Source of the DNA: Saprospiraceae bacterium
Lineage (GTDB): Bacteria > Bacteroidota > Bacteroidia > Chitinophagales > Saprospiraceae
Direction of reading: 5' to 3'
Length of the DNA: 60,826 nucleotides
Assembly: GCA_020631355.1 (NCBI GenBank)
Contig: JAHDHL010000020.1
Span: forward strand, 41,196-102,021
Part shown: positions 53,765 through 60,826 of the stretch, one piece after another
Position numbering within the stretch: position 1 is the stretch's first letter
How the letters are laid out: every line of letters begins with the position of its first letter
Made by a program: the position numbers and the translations under genes
Notes under the pieces: model-generated
The model's database searches: none
What the model saw: only the letters and a program-made list of their open reading frames with translations
What the model was told of the DNA's origin: nothing

Positions 53765-54538
53765 CTATTCTTCTATATTTGATTTTTGAAGATAGGCCTC
53801 AATGGCCATGGTCATTGACTTGAACTCAGGAGACGGGGCATATATATTGATATGCAATCCGTGTTCTTCCACAGCTTTCTTAGTGGAACTACCCCATATG
53901 GCCAATCGGGTCTCGTTTTGCTTGAAGTCAGGGAAATTCTCATAAAGAGAATGAATACCCAAAGGACTAAAGAAAACAAGAATATCATAAGTCACATCAC
54001 TCAGATCAGACAAGTCACTGGGAACAGTCCTGTGCATAACAGCTTCCTGCCAGTCAAAACCATTATCATCCAGAAATGAAGAAGCTTTCTTCGCTCCAAG
54101 ATTGGAACAAGGTAATAAGAATTTTTCTTTCTTATGTTTGATAAGCCCGGTCTTGAGATCTTCTATGGTTCTCTTACCAACGGTTACTTTCCTTTTTCTG
54201 TAAACAATGAATTTCTGTAAGTAATTGGCAATGGCTTCTGTAAGACAGAAGTATCTGGTGTCACCGGGCATGGTGATTCTCATTCCCTCACACAAACGGA
54301 AAAAATGGTCTACGGAAGTCTTAGACGTGAATATGATGGCAGTGAATTCGTCAGGTTTGACGCGAGCCTTTCTAAACTCCTTGACTGTTACAGGTTCTAC
54401 TTGGATGAACTGTCTGAAGTCAATTTGCAGTCCCCACTTTTGCTCGAGGTCATAATAAGGTGACCTCACAGGCTTGGGTTGCGAAATAAGAATGGACTTT
54501 ACCTTCTTATAGGTCTCAACAGTACTGTTCGACGGCAT
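53765..54538 (-). CDS. hemD: Uroporphyrinogen-III synthase
   Basis: HemD closes hydroxymethylbilane into uroporphyrinogen III in haem biosynthesis. The 257-residue protein has the family's two-lobed pattern: 'SILISQPKPVRSPYYDLEQKWG', 'AIIFTSKTSVDHFF', 'DILVFFSPLGIHSL' and 'RLAIWGSSTKKAVEEHG'. The N-terminal lobe is slightly extended. The next gene upstream codes for DUF4271, the usual partner of hemD in Bacteroidota. Primary sequence in this family is very variable, so the neighbourhood adds weight. Confidence 0.9.
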   Translation of the reverse strand: MPSNSTVETYKKVKSILISQPKPVRSPYYDLEQKWGLQIDFRQFIQVEPVTVKEFRKARVKPDEFTAIIFTSKTSVDHFFRLCEGMRITMPGDTRYFCLTEAIANYLQKFIVYRKRKVTVGKRTIEDLKTGLIKHKKEKFLLPCSNLGAKKASSFLDDNGFDWQEAVMHRTVPSDLSDLSDVTYDILVFFSPLGIHSLYENFPDFKQNETRLAIWGSSTKKAVEEHGLHINIYAPSPEFKSMTMAIEAYLQKSNIEE

Positions 54539-54560
54539 TAAGAACGCTTTTTGTTATACC

Positions 54561-55481
54561 TCAAACGTTTAGAATAAGTTTGAGAATTGTGAACAAAATG
54601 ATTATAGGTGCGATTTCGACGGTGCAAAGGTAAATAAAAAAACGGAAAATATTACCAGATAAAAATCTACTACCAATTTGTAATCCCCTGAATATTCTCA
54701 TTATCCACCAGATACCTATAATTATTAATGCTATATAAGTAATGATTTGTTGCGCTGTACCTGGTGAAAATGCTATGAAAATGGAGAATGGAATCAATAC
54801 CAGACCTAGTAGGAAATTGTACTGCCCGAACATGAATAGGTAATAATCCATGGTTTTCTTATTCGGAAAAACGGATCTTACAAAGGCAATTCCAAATGAT
54901 TTGGATAGGATGTAGGCTGTGGATAACCCAATAGCAACCATCATGGCCTGCCAGAAATTCTCGTTGTTGATGAATTCATTAACAGCCAATATCAATCCGA
55001 ATGCAGCAAATGATAAGATGCTAAGGATGTAGAAGAAGAAAGTATGGAAATTGGTCCTACCCATGGATTCTCTATACGAAAGGCTCAGGTAGTTGCCATT
55101 GGTGCAAGCCTTATATATCGTACTTATCTTATCCCTGAAAAGGGATGATACCACTGTTAGGAAAAGAATCAAAGGGACAATGACAAAGAGTAGCCAATTC
55201 CTAGGTACAGCCTGGTCTCCCTCATAACGACTGATTTCTATCAGGAAATCAGTTTGATATTTGGCTTCTTCTTCCTGTTGTTTTTTTAATGCTTCGGCAG
55301 GGGATGAGATATCGAAAGGGTTGGTAGCTGGAGTAAGTGCTGCTTTCCTCGCATCATCATCCAGTCGGTACAATAAATCGAAAGGATTGGACTGGGAACC
55401 ACCATCCTGTCCCTCCGTCGTGGTCGGAGAGCCAAGTAAAAGCACAAGGAACGCGCATATGATGATAACCAGTCTTTTCAT
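54561..55481 (-). CDS. DUF4271 integral membrane protein
   Basis: A 306-residue protein with a signal-like N-terminus, a soluble Asn/Pro/Gln-rich region (about 25-95) and six to seven hydrophobic helices (about 97-300). This layout and the position next to hemD match DUF4271, a Bacteroidota family of unknown function possibly linked to haem or membrane assembly. The spacing to hemD (22 bp) and to the upstream barrel gene (2 bp) implies one operon. Confidence 0.85.
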   Translation of the reverse strand: MKRLVIIICAFLVLLLGSPTTTEGQDGGSQSNPFDLLYRLDDDARKAALTPATNPFDISSPAEALKKQQEEEAKYQTDFLIEISRYEGDQAVPRNWLLFVIVPLILFLTVVSSLFRDKISTIYKACTNGNYLSLSYRESMGRTNFHTFFFYILSILSFAAFGLILAVNEFINNENFWQAMMVAIGLSTAYILSKSFGIAFVRSVFPNKKTMDYYLFMFGQYNFLLGLVLIPFSIFIAFSPGTAQQIITYIALIIIGIWWIMRIFRGLQIGSRFLSGNIFRFFIYLCTVEIAPIIILFTILKLILNV

Positions 55482-55483
55482 AT

Positions 55484-55954
55484 TTATTGAATCACATAAC
55501 GTATGGAAACTCCGAATTCATTGAGTCCGAACCCCTTGATTCCTATATCCCTGTTAAGGGGACTGTAGTAGGGTTTGTAGTCAATGGAAAGATTGAGTGG
55601 GAAATTATAGAATGTATATTCCAATCCGCCAATTACATCAGCATTCAGAATGACCAAATTCTTACCACCACCTACGGATATTCCCCCACCTGCAAAGAGA
55701 TTCAGTCCCTCTGTCAGGTAGAAATGATATTCATAAAGACCTGTGATGGAAAACCCTAGTTTCTTAGGGTCATTATATGAGAAGCTGATTCCTCCTATCC
55801 CCTCAATAACCGCATATCTACCTATGAAATGCTTGTAGGTGACCCCGGTAGGGTTGCCGCCTCTGATTCCGATGGCATTGATGTAGTTGTCTTGTGCCAT
55901 ACCGGTAGATGCAACGGTAAGGAAAAGAAGGAAGCTGAAGAATGCTTTTCTCAT
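55484..55954 (-). CDS. Small outer-membrane beta-barrel protein
   Basis: A 156-residue protein with a signal peptide (1-20) and an 8-strand-like barrel: 'NAIGIRGGNPTGVTYKHFIG', 'GLYEYHFYLTEGLNLFAGGGI', 'VIGGLEYTFYNFPLNLSIDY' and the C-terminal 'GVSIRYVIQ'. It resembles small OmpW/opacity-like porins of Bacteroidota. Its start shares one base with the stop of the DUF5606 gene (TAATG at 55952-55956). Confidence 0.85.
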   Translation of the reverse strand: MRKAFFSFLLFLTVASTGMAQDNYINAIGIRGGNPTGVTYKHFIGRYAVIEGIGGISFSYNDPKKLGFSITGLYEYHFYLTEGLNLFAGGGISVGGGKNLVILNADVIGGLEYTFYNFPLNLSIDYKPYYSPLNRDIGIKGFGLNEFGVSIRYVIQ

Positions 55955-56376
55955 TATTCTTCAGTTTCTGCTTCTTCCTCCTCCGGAGTGAAATCAAGCA
56001 GATTCCTACTATCTAGGAAAGAGAACCATTTGATAAGTTTCTTTACATCACTCAGGTAAACTTGGTCAGGGTCATAATTGGGTAGGACCTTTTCCAAATA
56101 ATCGAAAGCCTCGCCCTTTTCAGCTTTTGAATGGGGAGGAGGACATTCTTCTTTCTTGTCCTGCATGCTTTTGAATACGTCTTCCAATGGAACCGTATCA
56201 CCATCATTCGTATAAATGGATATGGAATCCAAGGGAGTGAACTGGTGTTTTCTTGCGGAAATGAATTTTCTCTTTCCCGTATCAAAATCCTCTACGATCA
56301 AGCCGTTGCTTCTGTTGCCTAGCATCTTATGTACGCCGGACATGCCACTGATTACTACAAACTTCTTTAAACTCAT
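55954..56376 (-). CDS. DUF5606 family protein
   Basis: A 140-residue cytoplasmic protein. It matches DUF5606 with 'FVVISGMSGVHKMLGNRSNGLIVEDFDTGKR' at the N-terminus, 'SISIYTNDGDTVPLEDVF' and the paired 'YDPDQVYLSDVKKLIKWFSFL' helix near the end. Its role is unknown. It starts the hemD operon: DUF5606, small barrel, DUF4271, hemD. Confidence 0.85.
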   Translation of the reverse strand: MSLKKFVVISGMSGVHKMLGNRSNGLIVEDFDTGKRKFISARKHQFTPLDSISIYTNDGDTVPLEDVFKSMQDKKEECPPPHSKAEKGEAFDYLEKVLPNYDPDQVYLSDVKKLIKWFSFLDSRNLLDFTPEEEEAETEE

Positions 56377-56431
56377 TATGGTATTTAAATATATTCTGGT
56401 ATTAAAATTAATATATCGGTAAACTTAGACT

Positions 56432-57853
56432 TTAGTATTCGAATTCCATTCTCTGACAAGGGAAATTGAATAGACATTCCTCCCTGATGAGTTTGGCCAC
56501 TCTAGCCGGAACCATCTTTTCCCATCCTGCTTCATCCGTCTGGAGCATATGGAGTACTTCCTTGGAGAAAATGTGTAGAATATCAGGACTGACATCCTTG
56601 ACATTCTCCAATTGCCCCCTTTCTTGTAAATGCTTGTATAGGAAACGGATTCCCTCTGGTATGGGTAGGTTTTGTGAGTCCATCAGCTCTGAACTTCCCT
56701 CTTGTAAGGATGGGTAGACATACAGCTTGACATTATGTGAGAATAATTCGCCGAATGCAGCAAGCAATCGTCCATCCTTATTCTTATAATATTTCTCATT
56801 GATAAGGTTAAGCAGCTCTCTTGCACCCACGACCAGACCGAATTTCTGAATCTTATAGTCAGATAGATAATGGATGAGCTTATGCCTTTCCGTACAATTG
56901 GTTACCATTACGGTCATGCCCAAATCGCATAATAATTCCGTACGGTCCAGAAAATCCTTTTCATCTATACTGCCATCTGCCTTAAGATTATCTATGGTGA
57001 TTTCTGTAAGGAGGTAGGCCTTTCTCGATTCTACATCATCCTCGGATTTGAATTGCTCATAGCTTCTTGTGAGCATATCCAGATTGACATGAGTGACGGG
57101 TCTGAAACTACCACGGACAATCATGATTTGACTTTTGTAAAGGAATTCGGATGAGTGTATGTTTTTCTTATCAGCATTGAACATGGCCACATCACATAGG
57201 TTATTCTTAACCAGATAAAGGCTGAGTAATCTATGGTCAATGGAGGAAAAGCTAGGGCCGTCCATTCTAATCATATCTATCCTGACCCGCTCATGGAGTT
57301 GATCCATAAGGGATATGATGAATGTTTCCGGGTCATCATGATAATGGTAGCAGGCATAAATCAGATTAACACCAAGAATACCGACAGCTTGTTGTTGTAG
57401 TGTGTTGTTCTTGTCCTGCATTTTTACATGAAGAACGACATCATTATAAGCACCATCGGGTTCGAGTTGGAATCGGATTCCTACCCAACCATTTCCCTTG
57501 ATTGTCCTAGAGTAGTTGATTGCAGAAACGGTATCTGCGAATGCGAATAATTTGGAATTGGGTCTTTCTTCCCTTAATCTATTGATCATGAGGTCATACT
57601 CGTGATCCAGCATTTTGTAGAGTCTGGATTCACAAACATACCTGCCAGAATTTTCAGGTCCATAGATGCTATCAGAAACGACCTTGTCATACGCAGACAT
57701 GGTTTTGGCAATGGTTCCTGCCGCAGCTCCTACCTTAAAGAAAAAGCGAGCAACTTCCTGTCCTGCACCAATCTCTGCAAATGCACCATAAATCTCATTG
57801 TTGAGGTTGATTTCCAGTGCTTTCTGTTCTGGCTCTAAAACTTGTCTTGCCAT
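56432..57853 (-). CDS. Conserved cytoplasmic protein of unknown function (Bacteroidota)
   Basis: A 473-residue protein without signal or membrane segment. Its N-terminus has a highly conserved pattern starting 'EPEQKALEINLNNEIYGAF', then 'EIGAGQEVARFFFKVG' and 'AGTIAKTMSAYD'. I recall this family as widespread in Bacteroidota and often mislabelled as a TonB-dependent receptor or nucleotidyltransferase; the sequence does not support either. Later regions contain 'ADTVSAINYSRT', 'FLDRTELLCDLGMTVMVTNC' and 'FGLVVGARELLNLI', which could form a Rossmann-like core. The frame extends far upstream, but the ATG at 57853 gives the clean start. It is divergent from a methyltransferase gene. Confidence 0.78.
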   Translation of the reverse strand: MARQVLEPEQKALEINLNNEIYGAFAEIGAGQEVARFFFKVGAAAGTIAKTMSAYDKVVSDSIYGPENSGRYVCESRLYKMLDHEYDLMINRLREERPNSKLFAFADTVSAINYSRTIKGNGWVGIRFQLEPDGAYNDVVLHVKMQDKNNTLQQQAVGILGVNLIYACYHYHDDPETFIISLMDQLHERVRIDMIRMDGPSFSSIDHRLLSLYLVKNNLCDVAMFNADKKNIHSSEFLYKSQIMIVRGSFRPVTHVNLDMLTRSYEQFKSEDDVESRKAYLLTEITIDNLKADGSIDEKDFLDRTELLCDLGMTVMVTNCTERHKLIHYLSDYKIQKFGLVVGARELLNLINEKYYKNKDGRLLAAFGELFSHNVKLYVYPSLQEGSSELMDSQNLPIPEGIRFLYKHLQERGQLENVKDVSPDILHIFSKEVLHMLQTDEAGWEKMVPARVAKLIREECLFNFPCQRMEFEY

Positions 57854-57967
57854 TATGGGAAAAACATTTTTACATGACCTAATAAAGGATTGCAAAGTTA
57901 CGCAAAATCTTTTTGGTATGTTTGTGCTTGTGAAAGATACACGAATCCTTAAAGTAAGTATTCTCAA

Positions 57968-58516
57968 ATGAGCAGATTGTCCTTTTTTGTACAGAGTGTG
58001 AGGAATATGAAATCCATGGGTACGATTACTCGTAGTTCTAGGTTCATTTGTAGGGAGATGGTCAGTTATATTGATTTTGAGAATGCTGATGTGATAGTGG
58101 AGGTTGGTGCAGGTGATGGTGTAATCACAAAGTATATCCTCAAATCCATGAAACCGGATACCAAGTTGTTGGTATTCGAAATTTCTGAGGTGTTTTGTAA
58201 GGAAATAGAGCAGATAAACGATGACAGGATGACGGTTATCAATGATTCTGCCGAACATATAGGAAAGTACCTCAAGGAGATGGGGTATGACAAGGCACAT
58301 GATATTATATCAGGTATTCCATTTGTAGTCTTGCCTGATGAATTGGCCGATTGTATCGTAGGGGAACTGAGGAAATTCCTAAGACAAGGCGGTACGATGG
58401 TCCAGTTGCATTATTCTACATTAACAAAGCGTTTGTACGAGAAATATTTTAATAAGATTGATATCAAGTTTGTCCCGCTTAACATTCCTCCTGCATTCTT
58501 ACATATTTGTACCTAG
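57968..58516 (+). CDS. PmtA/KsgA-like SAM-dependent methyltransferase
   Basis: A 182-residue Rossmann-fold methyltransferase with an N-terminal substrate helix 'GTITRSSRFICREMV' (17-31), the SAM-binding motif 'VIVEVGAGDGVITKYI', the acidic motif 'LLVFEISEVFCKEI' and 'DIISGIPFVVLP' as the catalytic loop. The pattern with 'SGIPF' is that of phospholipid N-methyltransferases (PmtA) and their relatives rather than rRNA dimethylases. Substrate is therefore inferred as a lipid head group. It stands alone and lies 114 bp from the divergent start of the preceding gene. Confidence 0.82.
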   Translation: MSRLSFFVQSVRNMKSMGTITRSSRFICREMVSYIDFENADVIVEVGAGDGVITKYILKSMKPDTKLLVFEISEVFCKEIEQINDDRMTVINDSAEHIGKYLKEMGYDKAHDIISGIPFVVLPDELADCIVGELRKFLRQGGTMVQLHYSTLTKRLYEKYFNKIDIKFVPLNIPPAFLHICT

Positions 58517-58642
58517 TTGGGTGTGTATTTAAAATTATGTTGATTGGTTTTTAACTTTTTGATTATCAGTTGATAGTGGTATTTTATTGGTTTTAAATTC
58601 TTAAAACATAATCTCTAGTTGTTTTCGTGGAAGTTGATGACC

Positions 58643-58674
58643 TTTGCTTGTTAACAAATAAAAACATATATTTG
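58643..58674 (+). promoter_or_regulatory. Consensus Bacteroidota promoter
   Basis: -33 TTTG (58643-58646) and -7 TATATTTG (58667-58674) with a 20-nt spacer, matching the established TTTG-N19-21-TAnnTTTG pattern. There is no gene downstream on this strand before the window's end. Confidence 0.65.
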
Positions 58675-58679
58675 TGACA

Positions 58680-58825
58680 AGCAATATTGATTATTTATAC
58701 GTTAGATAATCACCTTTAAGGGTCTCTTACACACAAATTACTATTTAAATCCTTTCCTAAACTTAGGAAAGGATTTACCATTTAAAAGAAAGCCGCCTAA
58801 CTGGAATTCCAATTAGGCGGCTTTT
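58680..58825 (+). ncRNA. Candidate small RNA
   Basis: A transcript from the promoter at 58643-58674 would start near 58680 and run through hairpins at 58688-58712, 58747-58776 and 58789-58825, the last acting as terminator. It contains no ATG. No known RNA family is recognised. Size would be about 97-146 nt depending on the terminator. Confidence 0.45.
58789..58825. terminator. Bidirectional terminator near acyl-CoA dehydrogenase gene
   Basis: A GC-rich stem of about 16 bp with one C:A mismatch (58789-58804 with 58809-58824) and AATT loop, ending CTTTT on the plus strand. It serves the minus-strand acyl-CoA dehydrogenase gene and the candidate plus-strand RNA. Confidence 0.75.
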
Positions 58826-58850
58826 GCTGCTATAATGTGACAGATTCGTA

Positions 58851-60632
58851 TTATAGGCAATATGCATTGGCATCAATCAATGTCTTAGCAACGACTCTCC
58901 TCAATGACCTGACATTTTGTGGAGGGTACTTGCAGAATCGCTTTACACCTCTTAGCATGACTGCCAATAAATCACCCTCGGCGAATGATGCCAGTGCATC
59001 AGTAGCGGATTTTTGCATTCTTGATGTTGCATCATGGATGAAAACCTTAAGCATTGCGTCATATACTTCCTGGCTGACTTCCTTGTCCATGCCTTTGAGT
59101 TTCTTTACCCTAAGAATGAGGGACTCGGCATTAAAGCAATCATTCATCATGTCGGATACATTCATAAGGATTTCCTGCTCCTCTTTCAGATTGAGTTGTC
59201 CGTCCATTTGTTGTTTGGCGGCAGCACCCGCAACCATCAATACCATTTTCTTGAAATCCTTGATGGCATTTTCCTCCAGACCATATTCACCCTCTGGCTG
59301 ATTCATACTCGGCATGGATGCCAATTCCTTTTGTACGTTCCATGCGGGGCCTACGATATCAATCTGGCCTTTCATGGCTTTTTTCAGTAGCATACTTACT
59401 GATAGGATTCTATTGATTTCGTTGGTTCCCTCATAAATTCTATTGATTCTTGCATCACGATAAGCTCTTGCAGCAGGATATTCCTCTGAAAACCCATAAC
59501 CACCATGAACCTGTACGGTTTCATCCACGACATAGTCGGCTACTTCCGAACCATAGACTTTCATTAGCGCACATTCTACCGCATATTCTTCCGCAGCTTG
59601 TAATAGTGCATCGGAATAGGAGTGCCCTTTGCTTACTAGGTCATCCTTTGCATCTTTCAGCATGTCCGATACACGATAGATGGATGATTCCAAGGTGAAG
59701 CTACGGATTGCCATTTCAGCTAATTTGAACTGTATTGCTCCGAAGTTTGAGATGGACTGCTTGAATTGTTTTCTTTCATTGGCATATTTGATGGCAATGT
59801 CAGTAGACTTTTTCGAACCACCTACTGCCAAGGCACCTAGCTTGAAACGACCTACATTCAGGACATTGAATGCAATAAGATGGCCTTTTCCTAATTCGCC
59901 AAGCATATTCTCCACAGGCACTGCCACGTTTTCGAAGAATACCTGCCTAGTGGAAGAACCCTTGATACCCATTTTGTCTTCTTCAGCACCTAAACTGATA
60001 CCTTGACTGTCCGCATCAACGACAAAGCCTGTGAACTTGTCACCATCCACTTGGGCAAAGACGATAAATACATTAGCAAATCCTGCATTAGAAATCCACA
60101 TCTTCTGGCCATTGATGATGTAGTTGGTTCCATCTTCTGAAAGGTCAGCCCTAGTTTTGGCTGCTAGCGCATCCGAACCCGAACTCGGTTCCGTAAGACA
60201 ATATGCAGCATACTTTGTTCCTGCAGCTAATTCTGGAAGATACTTTTGTTTGATGGCTTCCGAACCATAATAAAGGATAGGAAGCATTCCGATACCCGTA
60301 TGTGCAGCAAAAGATGTAGTCCATCCTCCTCCGATGGCACCTAAATGGTCACATATAAGGGTTACGGTATTGGTGTCGAGTAGCATACCTCCATATTCAT
60401 CGGGAATATGGCAGCCTAGGAAGCCTAGTTCGCCGGCAAGGGATAGTAATTCAACTTGGTGTTCGATCTTTCCACTTTTGCCTTCTACCTGTCCCACATA
60501 ATCCACTACGGTCTGCTTGATCATCAATTGTTCCTCATCCCATTGTTCAGGAATGAATATATCTTCTGGTGTGGAATCCTTAATGATGAATTCCCCTCCT
60601 TTTAGTACGTTCTTTACCAATGTATCTTCCAT
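58851..60632 (-). CDS. Acyl-CoA dehydrogenase (long C-terminal form)
   Basis: A 593-residue flavoprotein. The N-terminal alpha domain (about 30-145), middle beta domain ('YCLTEPSSGSDALAAKT', 'WISNAGFANVFIVFAQV') and C-terminal alpha domain with 'KQSISNFGAIQFKLAEM', 'HGGYGFSEEYPAAR' and the catalytic-Glu motif 'RIYEGTNEINR' are all present. About 170 extra residues follow the core, as in VLCAD/ACAD9-type enzymes, suggesting long-chain fatty acyl-CoA substrates and membrane association. It runs beta-oxidation's first step. It is monocistronic with its own promoter, an inverted repeat at the start site and a terminator. Confidence 0.93.
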   Translation of the reverse strand: MEDTLVKNVLKGGEFIIKDSTPEDIFIPEQWDEEQLMIKQTVVDYVGQVEGKSGKIEHQVELLSLAGELGFLGCHIPDEYGGMLLDTNTVTLICDHLGAIGGGWTTSFAAHTGIGMLPILYYGSEAIKQKYLPELAAGTKYAAYCLTEPSSGSDALAAKTRADLSEDGTNYIINGQKMWISNAGFANVFIVFAQVDGDKFTGFVVDADSQGISLGAEEDKMGIKGSSTRQVFFENVAVPVENMLGELGKGHLIAFNVLNVGRFKLGALAVGGSKKSTDIAIKYANERKQFKQSISNFGAIQFKLAEMAIRSFTLESSIYRVSDMLKDAKDDLVSKGHSYSDALLQAAEEYAVECALMKVYGSEVADYVVDETVQVHGGYGFSEEYPAARAYRDARINRIYEGTNEINRILSVSMLLKKAMKGQIDIVGPAWNVQKELASMPSMNQPEGEYGLEENAIKDFKKMVLMVAGAAAKQQMDGQLNLKEEQEILMNVSDMMNDCFNAESLILRVKKLKGMDKEVSQEVYDAMLKVFIHDATSRMQKSATDALASFAEGDLLAVMLRGVKRFCKYPPQNVRSLRRVVAKTLIDANAYCL

Positions 60633-60654
60633 AATCTATAAAATTCTAATATTC

Positions 60655-60668
60655 AGCGAATTTTCGCT
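60655..60668 (-). promoter_or_regulatory. Possible operator at the acyl-CoA dehydrogenase start site
   Basis: A perfect 6-bp inverted repeat AGCGAA-TT-TTCGCT lies exactly where the transcription start of the dehydrogenase promoter would fall. Such placement suggests repressor binding, for example a fatty-acid-responsive regulator. No identity can be given. Confidence 0.4.
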
Positions 60669-60672
60669 AATG

Positions 60673-60703
60673 CAAATATAATTGAATAATCTATCCCAAA
60701 CAA
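60673..60703 (-). promoter_or_regulatory. Promoter of the acyl-CoA dehydrogenase gene
   Basis: Minus-strand -7 TATATTTG (60680-60673) with TTG 20 nt upstream (60703-60701), or TTTG at 60700-60697 with a 16-nt spacer. Predicted leader is about 35 nt. Confidence 0.55.
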
Positions 60704-60751
60704 GTAGATATTCGTATGTATAATGGATTATTAAAGTGAGAGATATGGAAT

Positions 60752-60786
60752 AAAAAACGCCCGCCCCGCGATTAGCGAGACGGACG
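60752..60786 (-). terminator. GC-rich terminator of a gene beyond the right edge
   Basis: On the minus strand a 12-bp stem with three G:U pairs (60786-60775 with 60769-60758) and a loop of five bases is followed by six T. It implies a minus-strand gene or RNA ending just outside the window. Confidence 0.75.
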
Positions 60787-60826
60787 CATCAAAACAAAAC
60801 GAAAAACCAACTTTAAACAAGATAAA

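Larger units (their letters stand above)
58517..58850. other. Intergenic region with promoter and hairpins
   Basis: 334 bp without an ORF. It holds a consensus Bacteroidota promoter (58643-58674, plus strand), a 7-bp hairpin (58688-58712), two longer hairpins (58747-58776 and 58789-58824) and no ATG between the predicted start of transcription and the last hairpin. This is described further as a candidate small RNA. Confidence 0.55.

Noticed and set aside
57854-58300. Extended N-terminus for the conserved unknown protein
   Set aside because: It would overlap the divergent methyltransferase gene and reads as its antisense.
1-60826. CRISPR arrays, tRNAs, rRNAs, insertion sequences and prophage genes
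   Set aside because: No repeat-spacer pattern, tRNA T-arm, transposase or phage structural gene was recognised on either strand; a tRNAscan or ISfinder search would be decisive.

Overview
The window is a chromosomal segment from a member of the Bacteroidota. Three lines of evidence support this. First, the protein families are typical: a type IX secretion (T9SS) type A sorting tail, DUF2851, DUF4271 next to HemD, DUF5606, DUF4468, an ECF sigma/anti-sigma pair, many short lipoproteins with a Cys lipobox, and a CarboxypepD_reg-like protein. Second, clear Shine-Dalgarno sequences are nearly absent. Third, the best promoters match the Bacteroidota -33 TTTG / -7 TAnnTTTG pattern. DNA is moderately AT-rich and all three standard stop codons are used. 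The genus cannot be set from this sequence; a Saprospiria- or Chitinophagia-like marine or freshwater bacterium would fit. I found no tRNA, rRNA, CRISPR array, prophage or intact transposon.

Layout. 0.1-3.8 kb: DUF4468-like secreted protein, an unrecognised membrane protein and an orphan ABC-2-type permease. 3.8-13 kb (+): PriA helicase, a CNNM/CBS protein, a membrane-anchored patatin, an FMN/[3Fe-4S] glutamate-synthase-like protein and a secreted esterase. 13-20.7 kb: a TPR lipoprotein, an ACC-deaminase-like PLP enzyme, a compact SPOR-deoC-SPOR-membrane protein operon, and pheS. 21-28.4 kb: a small lipoprotein pair, a coiled-coil secreted protein, a 1345-residue cyclase/ATPase/TPR protein resembling soluble adenylyl cyclase, rlmB and a CarboxypepD_reg-like protein. 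28.6-34 kb: thrS, two tandem YceI-like lipoproteins, a one-heme cytochrome, a PI-PLC-like lipoprotein and a small secreted protein. 34.3-36.6 kb: a 759-residue fusion of a CrtC/AttH-like (lipocalin-fold hydratase/cyclase) domain with a prenyl diphosphate synthase resembling eukaryotic GGPP synthases. 37-39 kb: a small lipoprotein, aat, clpS and a peroxiredoxin. 39-46 kb: beta-barrel protein, anti-sigma, ECF sigma, DinB-like, DUF2851, SdiA-regulated-like lipoprotein, LolC/E-like permease and rbfA. 46-50.5 kb: a PDZ-repeat T9SS cargo divergent from a histidine kinase/response regulator pair. 50.5-60.8 kb: YjbQ, a ROK kinase, a POT peptide transporter, a hemD-DUF4271-barrel-DUF5606 operon, a conserved unknown, a PmtA-like methyltransferase, a candidate small RNA and an acyl-CoA dehydrogenase.

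How genes work together. Aat and ClpS form the bacterial N-degron pathway (one makes the Leu/Phe N-degron, the other delivers it to the Clp protease). The kinase and regulator are a two-component pair, and the divergent PDZ protein is a natural candidate target. The sigma and anti-sigma genes overlap by 4 nt and form a trans-envelope switch. RbfA, the LolC/E-like permease and the SdiA-regulated-like lipoprotein are co-oriented and close.

The most unusual items are the hydratase/cyclase-prenyl synthase fusion with its structured leader, the cyclase protein with altered active-site residues, a consensus promoter driving an ATG-free hairpin-rich transcript near 58.7 kb, and a closed multi-hairpin element at 36.71-36.78 kb.
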